58,630 nt of DNA from JANSWP01 sp041941305 (GTDB lineage Bacteria > Bacteroidota > Bacteroidia > Chitinophagales > Saprospiraceae): the NCBI GenBank assembly GCA_041941305.1, contig JBGTQJ010000060.1, forward strand, positions 1-58,630, given 5' to 3'. Positions 56,801 to 58,630 of this stretch are shown one piece after another. The notes under the pieces are model-generated. The model did no database searches. It saw only the letters and a program-made list of their open reading frames with translations, and had not been told where the DNA came from. The first letter of the stretch is position 1; every line of letters begins with the position of its first letter. The translations under genes and the position numbers were made by a program.

Positions 56801-58630
56801 GTGACTTTAATTTTGGAACCGGAGATTTTACCCTTGAGTTTTGGTTTAATGCTCCCTCTGTATCGCAAACGCTCCTTTCTAAACGTGGGAATACCAGCTC
56901 AGGAGATTGGTGGCAAACAAATTTGAATCCATTAGGTGAATTGCGTTTTTCCATTTCTGCAAATGATAACGTAACTACGACCAATACTTTTCATGACGGA
57001 AATTGGCATCATGCAGCATGTGTTCGCAAAAACGGCGAGGGATTTATCTATGTGGATGGGGTTCTGCAAACTGTCACCCAGGCAGGTTCTATGGCAGAAT
57101 CAGTTGATAATTCCGAACCAGTTACGATTGGTACTTTTGGAAATGGAAATGTCGGGCAATTGGACGGTCCTTTTGACGAAATGCGGATCTGGAATCGAGC
57201 ACTTTGCATCAATGAAATATTGGCTCAAAAGGATTGTGAATTAACAGGCTCAGAATCTGGTTTGCTTGCCTATTTTCAATTCAATCATGGGCTCGCCGAT
57301 GGCAATAATGCAGGTGTCACCACTGTAGATGATTTGACCTCCAATAACCACGATGGAACACTGAATAATTTTGCCCTTTCAGGCACGACCTCCAACTGGA
57401 CTTCGCCAGGTGGGGTTACATCAGGAAATTCTTGTACACCCTTTACCGAACCGGAAATAAATATTACTGGTAATAGCATCACCATTCTTGATGGAGATAC
57501 CTCTCCAGATCCAGCGGATGATACTAATTTTGGAGATGCCGCTGTAAGCAATGGAACAGTTTCCAATATATTCACCATTGAAAATAATGGAACTGCTGAC
57601 CTTATCTTGAGTGGTGTTCCCAAAGTAGCTATTTCTGGAACCCATTCGGCTGATTTTACAGTGACTGTAGAGCCTGTGAGCCCTGTGAGTAGCAGTGGTT
57701 CCACTAGTTTTACTATTGAGTTTGACCCAAGTGGACCAGGAACCCGCTCCGCTATAGTTTCAATCGCGAGTAATGACTGTAGTGAACCGGATTATGATTT
57801 TCACATTCAGGGCAATGGTATTGAGCCAGAAATAGACGTGAAGGGAAATGGAGTCTCAATTACGGATGGAGATACAAGTCCTGAAGCTGGAGATGATACA
57901 TACTTTGGTGAAGTAGGAATTACAGTCGGAAGTAAAACGCATACCTTTACAGTTGAAAATACAGGTCCTGCAGCTCTGAACCTCGACGGTGCCCCTAAAG
58001 TAACGATTAGTGGAGCTGGTGCCGCACATTTTTCAGTTGATGTTCAACCGACCTCACCTGTTGCTCCCAATACAGGAACGACTACTTTTGACGTAACCTT
58101 TAGCCCTACAGCTGTAGGAACGCATACTGCACAAATAAACATTTCGAATGACGATCCCGATGAGAATCCATACAACTTCACCATAGAAGGTGATGGTACT
58201 GACCCGGAGATGACCATCTTTGGCAATAGTGTGGAAATAGTTGACGGTGACAATACCCCAAGCACCACGGATGACACGGACTTTGGAAGTTTGGATATCA
58301 ATGGTACGACCGAATCTCACACATTTACCATTACCAACACAGGTGTTTTGGGCTTAAACCTAAGCGGTAGCCCCATCGTTGAAATCACAGGAACAGGTGC
58401 TGCTCAGTTTAATGTAACAACCCTACCAACAACGCCTGTTTCAAGTGGTGGTTCTACAACATTTGTGATAGAATATGCTCCGGACGCGGCTGGAACACAT
58501 ACTGCCGAGGTGAGCATTGTGAATGATGATGTGACGGAGACACCATATAATTTCACCATTACTGGAACGGGGATCGGAACTGCTCCCGATATGCAGGTGG
58601 AAGGTCAGAATATGGAGATTGTGGATGGAG
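44839..58630 (+). CDS. Second giant surface protein, 3'-truncated by window end (at least 4,597 aa)
   Basis: The frame opens at the ATG in a leader identical to that of the barrel gene and stays open to the last base. A long signal peptide (about 48 residues; hydrophobic core IALLTLLGIFGNGMLQA) precedes a glycine-rich domain (residues 118-369). After that the protein alternates LamG and ASH domains: 10 LamG copies and 15 complete ASH copies plus the start of another. LamG copies end with LVAYYQFNQG, DLTSNNHDGTL and SSNWVAPGGVTTGNTC. ASH copies carry GDTTPDTGDDTDFG, HTFTIEN, GNSTTFTVTFTPGATG and NDDCNEDPYDFAIQGTG. Such proteins are typical secreted adhesins of Bacteroidetes. The C-terminus, and with it any T9SS sorting domain, lies outside the window. 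Ig-like PKD repeats, abundant in the first giant, are absent from the visible part. Confidence 0.9.
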   Translation, partial: MRKLHKAFQAIFLPALNFLSFHTNSQGWNRIALLTLLGIFGNGMLQAANIDFVLETAAVCNAAFSESPDIQKDLKLSEEVILANFQKPTAQVDQNLTESGIGQSGFNPFVGPAFATSMSCFPTQNFTSAGTFSYTIPTGAPEYDIEITCVGADGGSNFPGTVQGGKGATVTASFRVAPGDVLDVYVGAPGGSPTDVAGAGGGGGTAVVLNDTALLVVAGAGGGASHLWGGGGGLAFFPASGGGGAAPGGSGGGGLNEDGDDGEGTSTGGGQGTLTSLGAGGNPDVDAGAGGAGWGGGGGGAGYTGGSNGGTGGGGGYLGGDGSNHGNNTGKGGQCFQSTVNMGALVSSSHGSGGGGNQNPGSVTIECITAILPGVALDFDGSNDWVNIPNHADFKFGTGDFTIETWFNTTSSNGAPWISKRSAAAQWWRVNMLTNGKLTMEIKGGVNASTTNSFNNGAWHHVAFVRRNGTPFIYVDGVEETLTINGDWSQDTDNNSSVNIGTYNNDSGIINYDGQFDEVRIWNRGLCLPEITAQKDCELAGTESGLVAYYQFNEGIAGGSNSGVTNLPDLTSNNHDGTLTNFALTGSSSNWVAPGGVTTGTSCSAYTQPEISLEGQYMTIDDGDTTPDTADDTDFGDVPNNGSDVHTFTIHNTGTSSLTVSNITVTGANSGDFTIGNISMPAMIAVDDSTSFTLTFTPGANGLRTGTIEITNDDCNEGTYDYAVQGTGGDPAAALNFDATDDNITLSGETMPNGQAAVTIEGWAKTASTGNQILFQKTPGGPHQMLGIQNGQYFTRISTNNAGFTDYNVYGSGVVTNVWTHYAVTYDGTEIKLYINGALDASMPASGTLSSSIPEEQIGSSKRDCCPTSNVWDGPIDEVRIWNDARTCGEILFAKDCELTGSEQGLVAYYQFNQGVDGGNNAGVTTLTDLAGNHDGTLVDFALTGTSSNWVAPGGVTSGNTCSGSPTDPEINVTGNSVTIVDGDTTPDTGDDTDFGDQLTCTGTVVKTYTIENDAGAGGPLTVTAINKSGAHTSDFTVGGISFPATITVGNSTTFTVTFDPSATGTRSATIEIVNNDCDEDPYDFAIQGNGVEPEANVTGLGQNISDGDSNPTTTDDTDFGDVSTAGSDVHTFTIENDAAATADLNITAINVTGSEAADFVVGGISLPAVITAGNSTTFTVTFTPGALGLREATVEIVNDDCNENPYDFAVQGTGGTPAAALDFDGTSDYVNLNSPLLPTSSSSDPWTFETWVKTTDNEGFLYTQYQAGVNYRSVFFTTGSGVRYIKVGSVDFKGSIPVTDGNWHHVALVKEGNGAGQMKLYIDGVLDKTSTDIRQNANVNTELGRQNLFSGSFLDGQLDEVRFWDHARSCAELNAYDDCELTGSESGLIAYYQFNQGVASGNNNGLTTLTDLTGSHDGTLFDFALSGTSSNWVAPGAVTTGNNCPGSITVPDINVKGNNVTIVDGDTTPDTGDDTDFGEIPTTGNDVHTFTIENDAGASASLTIDAINITGTNQADFVLGGISLPATITVGNSTTFTITFTPGATGLRQATIEIDNDDCDESPYDFAIQGTGRDPGAALEFDNPDDYVSIPHHDDFNFGTADFTLEFWFNAPTVSQTLLSKRASSNSGTWWQTNLNGSGQFQFSRAVGNRLITSNTFHDGNWHHAACVRKNGEGFIYVDGVLQNASLEGTMDGSVNSSEPVTIGAFGTNQTGQLDGPFDEMRIWNRALCINEIQAQKDCELTGSETGLLAYFQFNHGLADGNNAGVTTVDDLTSNNHDGTLNNFALTGSSSNWTAPGGVTTGTSCAPYAEAEIDVEGNNVSIADGDTTPDTSDDTDYGNVGTSGNHVHTFTIENDGGGPLTIDDITVSGTNMNDFAVGGITLPATVNINSSTTFTLTFTPTAAGLHTATVEIDNDDCNEDPYNFSVQGTGIVDNSTAMVFDGDDDVVHAYPVDVSNSSFSVECWAKTTGGGTFPHIMAANSSSSPNTYFSFYYDHLFQKMRFQSGDVNGNEKNVITTNTVNDGLWHHYVGVYDRTNDKMQIYVDGVFDSEITPGFADINPDLVFTVGAREPLNPAHLKYNFTGTIDGVRLWKKALTAGEVATNYTTELDGSQADLITYFKFDDQSSACDVIDCSIEQNHGTRMGTGGTNNLPQYTTDSPLFTDVSCSYVTGGEISVNDSGNTDFGPVANGATETKTYTITNSGDAKLYIEGITVSGTGFALGGSLTFPITLAASATQDFDVDFTPNAGGGQTFNGTVSIDSRDCDEDPYDFNVTGTGEDAGAALDFDGSNDQINLNSALLPTAAASDPWTVEGWIKTTSTGDLTVFSQYNGTNANRSRMEITSKFRYVKGGPGVIVQSTTDVKDGAWHHFAVVKEGSGTNQVHLYIDGTLEASGTDVDAMANLTSELGYLNWSGGTNYFDGQMDDIRIWNIARSCEEIAYYRSCEFTGSESGLVAYYQFNQGIASGNNSGVSTLNDLTSNNNDGTLNNFALSGTSSNWVEPGGVTTGNTCSGTPTTPEINVIGNSVTIVDGDTTPDTGDDTDFEDQSVCSGTVVKTYTLENEATATEALDVTAINLTGTHASDFTVGGITLPASIAIGSSTTFTVSFDPSDLGTRSATIEIASDDCNENPYDFAIQGNGIDPEANVTGLGQTIADGDNMPDTSDDTDFGDVSTAGSDVHTFTIENNGTAILNVTSINLSGTNAADFSIGGITLPVAIAASGNTTFTVTFTPGATGLREATVAIVNDDCDENPYDFAIEGTGADPGAALDFDGTNDNVDLNNVLLPVASGSDPFTLELKFKSSGTGTQILFAQFDIGAPGPVYNTLRLTNGSISYSTNLVSVGTGGGNYNDGSWHHVAVVKEGSGTNQLKLFVDGLFITQSTDPDAAQNVNSELGYHNWAGGSGYLDGQLDEVRVWHIARTCDEINHFKDCELVGNETGLYAYYQFNQGIGGGSNPGETTLNDLTSNGFDGTLNTFALSGSSSNWVTPGAVTTGNTCSGSPAAPEANVTGNSITITDGDTTPDTGDDTDFGEVSTAGNDVHTFTIENDGAATAILNISDITLTGTNAGDFAIGGITLPATVAIGSSTTFTVTFTPGATGLREATVEIDTDDCNEDPYDFAVQGTGRDPGAALALDGSDDWVNIPYHSDFDFGTGDFTVETWFNTTSGSGAPWIAKRASGNPQWWRMHMRTNGRLIMEIRGGVNAETTNSFNDGTWHHVAYVRRNGVPYIYVDGVEETLTISGDWTQDTDNTSNVNIGTYDNNGAPNYNGQFDELRIWNRGLCLPEITAQKDCELAGTESGLVAYYQFNHGLSGGINTGITTLDDLTSNNHDGTLNNFALTGTSSNWVAPGGVTTGNSCTPYTQPEIDVTGNTITIQDGDTTPDLGDDTDFGDQSVCSGTVVKTYTIENSGTATLDVTAINITGTNAADFTVGGISLPVMVAASGNTTFTVTFDPSNLGSRTASIEIDNDDCNEDPYNFAIQGNGIDPEANVTGLGQNITDGDTTPDTSDDTDFGDVSTAGSDVHTFTIENDAAASADLNVTAINVTGNEASDFVIGGISFPTVISPGNSTTFMVTFTPGATGLREATVAIVNDDCDENPYNFDIEGTGADPGAALDFDGTNDQVNLQAALLPTASASDHFTLEMWFKTSSTTDNIMLFSQYLVSQSNRLTLRLKNNKLRFQKESSGVLESTSDVNDGNWHHVAVVKEGSGTNQIHLYIDGIPEATGTDAFPNDNVTSKIGSNGGSFYEGQIDEVRIWNIARSCDEVNYYRSCELTGAESGLIAYYQFNQGIGNGNNSGETTLTDLTSNGNDGILQNFGLSGSASNWVTPGGVTTGNSCSGTPTAPEANVTGNSTSITDGDTTPDTGDDTDFGEVSTAGNDVHTFTIENDAAATAVLNVSAINLTGTNASDFAIGGITLPATVAIGSSTTFTVTFTPGTTGLREATVEIDTDDCNEDPYDYAIQGTGRDPGAALEFDSSDDYVEIPFHSDFNFGTGDFTLEFWFNAPSVSQTLLSKRGNTSSGDWWQTNLNPLGELRFSISANDNVTTTNTFHDGNWHHAACVRKNGEGFIYVDGVLQTVTQAGSMAESVDNSEPVTIGTFGNGNVGQLDGPFDEMRIWNRALCINEILAQKDCELTGSESGLLAYFQFNHGLADGNNAGVTTVDDLTSNNHDGTLNNFALSGTTSNWTSPGGVTSGNSCTPFTEPEINITGNSITILDGDTSPDPADDTNFGDAAVSNGTVSNIFTIENNGTADLILSGVPKVAISGTHSADFTVTVEPVSPVSSSGSTSFTIEFDPSGPGTRSAIVSIASNDCSEPDYDFHIQGNGIEPEIDVKGNGVSITDGDTSPEAGDDTYFGEVGITVGSKTHTFTVENTGPAALNLDGAPKVTISGAGAAHFSVDVQPTSPVAPNTGTTTFDVTFSPTAVGTHTAQINISNDDPDENPYNFTIEGDGTDPEMTIFGNSVEIVDGDNTPSTTDDTDFGSLDINGTTESHTFTITNTGVLGLNLSGSPIVEITGTGAAQFNVTTLPTTPVSSGGSTTFVIEYAPDAAGTHTAEVSIVNDDVTETPYNFTITGTGIGTAPDMQVEGQNMEIVDG
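45190..45945 (+). other. ALK/LTK-like glycine-rich domain
   Basis: Residues 118-369. It begins CFPTQNFTSAGTFSYTIP, a beta strand entry known from bacterial glycine-rich domains, then GGKGATVTASFRVAPGD, LDVYVGAPGG, GAGGGGGTAVVL and LLVVAGAGGGA. These are followed by repeated Gly runs, GGTGGGGGYLGGDGSN and a closing GGGGNQNPGSVTIEC. The succession of strand, LxVxxGAxGG, VVAGxGGG, GGGGGYxGG and a final strand is the layout of the glycine-rich domain of animal ALK/LTK receptors (Pfam Gly_rich). Two cysteines (CFPT...; VTIEC) bracket the domain and two lie inside it (ITCVG; GGQCFQ). Confidence 0.7.
45958..47023 (+). repeat. LamG type a plus ASH (module 1 of gene 4)
   Basis: LamG: VALDFDGSNDWVNIPNHADF, FTIETWFNTTS, AWHHVAFVRRNG, YVDGVEETL, FDEVRIWNRGLC, LVAYYQFNEG. 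It is closest to LamG 8 (54223-54930), with long stretches of near-identical DNA. The ASH unit has PEISLEGQYMTIDDGDTTPD, HTFTIHNTGTSSLTV and NDDCNEGTYDYAVQGTG. Confidence 0.75.
47743..49560 (+). repeat. 1.8-kb super-repeat, copy 1 (ASH-Q, ASH-G, LamG c, ASH-s)
   Basis: Order: an ASH unit with DDTDFGDQ and an extra Cys (TCTGTVVKTYTIEN); an ASH unit starting EANVTGLGQNISDGD; a LamG unit with LDFDGTSDYVNLNSPLLP; and an ASH unit ending NDDCDESPYDFAIQGTG. The same four-domain order returns at 52390 and 54928. Confidence 0.75.
49561..51679 (+). repeat. LamG d plus ASH, then divergent LamG e plus short ASH
   Basis: LamG d (ALEFDNPDDYVSIPHHDDF ... WHHAACVRKNGEGFIYVDG) pairs with LamG 10 at 56740. 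LamG e (50644-51330; MVFDGDDDVVHAYPV, LWHHYVGVYDRTND, ITYFKFDDQ) is the most divergent copy. Its ASH unit (ISVNDSGNTDFGPV) lacks the GDTTPD motif, so this module has a different origin or has decayed. Confidence 0.7.
52390..54216 (+). repeat. 1.8-kb super-repeat, copy 2
   Basis: Same four-domain order as 47743-49560: ASH-Q (FEDQSVCSGTVVKTYTLEN), ASH-G (EANVTGLGQTIADGD), LamG c (LDFDGTNDNVDLNNVLLP), ASH-s (EANVTGNSITITDGDTTPD). It is preceded by another LamG of type c (51680-52380). Confidence 0.75.
54928..56739 (+). repeat. 1.8-kb super-repeat, copy 3
   Basis: ASH-Q (FGDQSVCSGTVVKTYTIEN), ASH-G (EANVTGLGQNITDGD), LamG c (LDFDGTNDQVNLQAALLP), ASH-s (EANVTGNSTSITDGDTTPD). It is preceded by a LamG of type a (54217-54927) and followed by LamG d (56740-57450), as copy 1 is followed by LamG d at 49561. 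Confidence 0.75.
57451..58630 (+). repeat. Tandem ASH array running off the window
   Basis: ASH units start at 57451, 57826, 58204 and 58585, about 125-127 codons each. They open PEINITGNSITILDGD, PEIDVKGNGVSITDGD, PEMTIFGNSVEIVDGD and PDMQVEGQNMEIVDG. These differ from earlier units of the gene by an expanded loop (VEPVSPVSSSGSTSF, VQPTSPVAPNTGTTTF, LPTTPVSSGGSTTF) and by loss of the NDDC cysteine in the second and third units. The last unit is cut by the window end. Confidence 0.8.

Overview
The window looks like Bacteroidota DNA, most like the Saprospiraceae/Haliscomenobacter/Lewinella type of genome. The reasons are the AT-rich coding sequence, the absence of Shine-Dalgarno sequences before any of the four starts (A-rich leaders instead), and a protein repertoire of LamG/concanavalin domains with the 'LxAYYDFNQG...SNW' tail, PKD/Ig-like SprB-style repeats, ASH ('choice-of-anchor D') repeats, CBM6 and F5/8-type C domains. 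The assignment is by gene content only; there is no rRNA or other marker. I see no tRNA, rRNA, CRISPR array, IS element or phage gene.

Layout: nearly the whole window is four genes, all on the + strand. (1) 370-2289 encodes a 639-aa exported outer-membrane beta-barrel protein with an unusual basic tail. (2) 2500-41601 is one uninterrupted 13,033-codon gene for a giant exported modular protein. (3) 41683-44298 encodes an exported multi-FN3 protein; its real start is an ATG 66 bases inside the longest ORF. (4) 44839 to the window edge is a second giant gene, open for 4,597 codons and cut off by the window end. It begins with a long signal peptide and an ALK/LTK-like glycine-rich domain, followed by 10 LamG and at least 15 ASH domains.

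Genes 1-3 look like a cassette: barrel, giant secreted protein, FN3 partner. The N-terminal region of the giant resembles the large Bacteroidetes 'TANFOR'-type surface proteins, which I recall next to such FN3 proteins (from memory, not searched). The working model is a cell-surface adhesion or glycan-binding apparatus: the barrel exports or anchors, the giant displays LamG/CBM6/F5-8C binding modules on a long Ig/ASH stalk, and the FN3 protein accompanies it. Gene 4 is probably a second surface fibre under the same control, because the regions upstream of genes 1 and 4 are colinear copies. Both carry a pair of 9-bp TTC(A/T)CCCCC direct repeats exactly 21 bp apart, a TTTG box and an ATTTTAC box at identical spacing, a CTCGCT box exactly 62 bp before the ATG, and an identical 21-bp start region.

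The most striking structures are these: the repeating domain grammar of the giant (LamG, then Cys-Ig repeats, then a Cys-poor 'SWSP' Ig cap, then ASH repeats, cycled seven times with variable copy numbers); a degenerate repeat of about 100 residues in its middle that I cannot assign to a named family; a 1.8-kb super-repeat present three times in gene 4; heptanucleotide arrays between genes 1 and 2; and a nested palindrome between genes 3 and 4.
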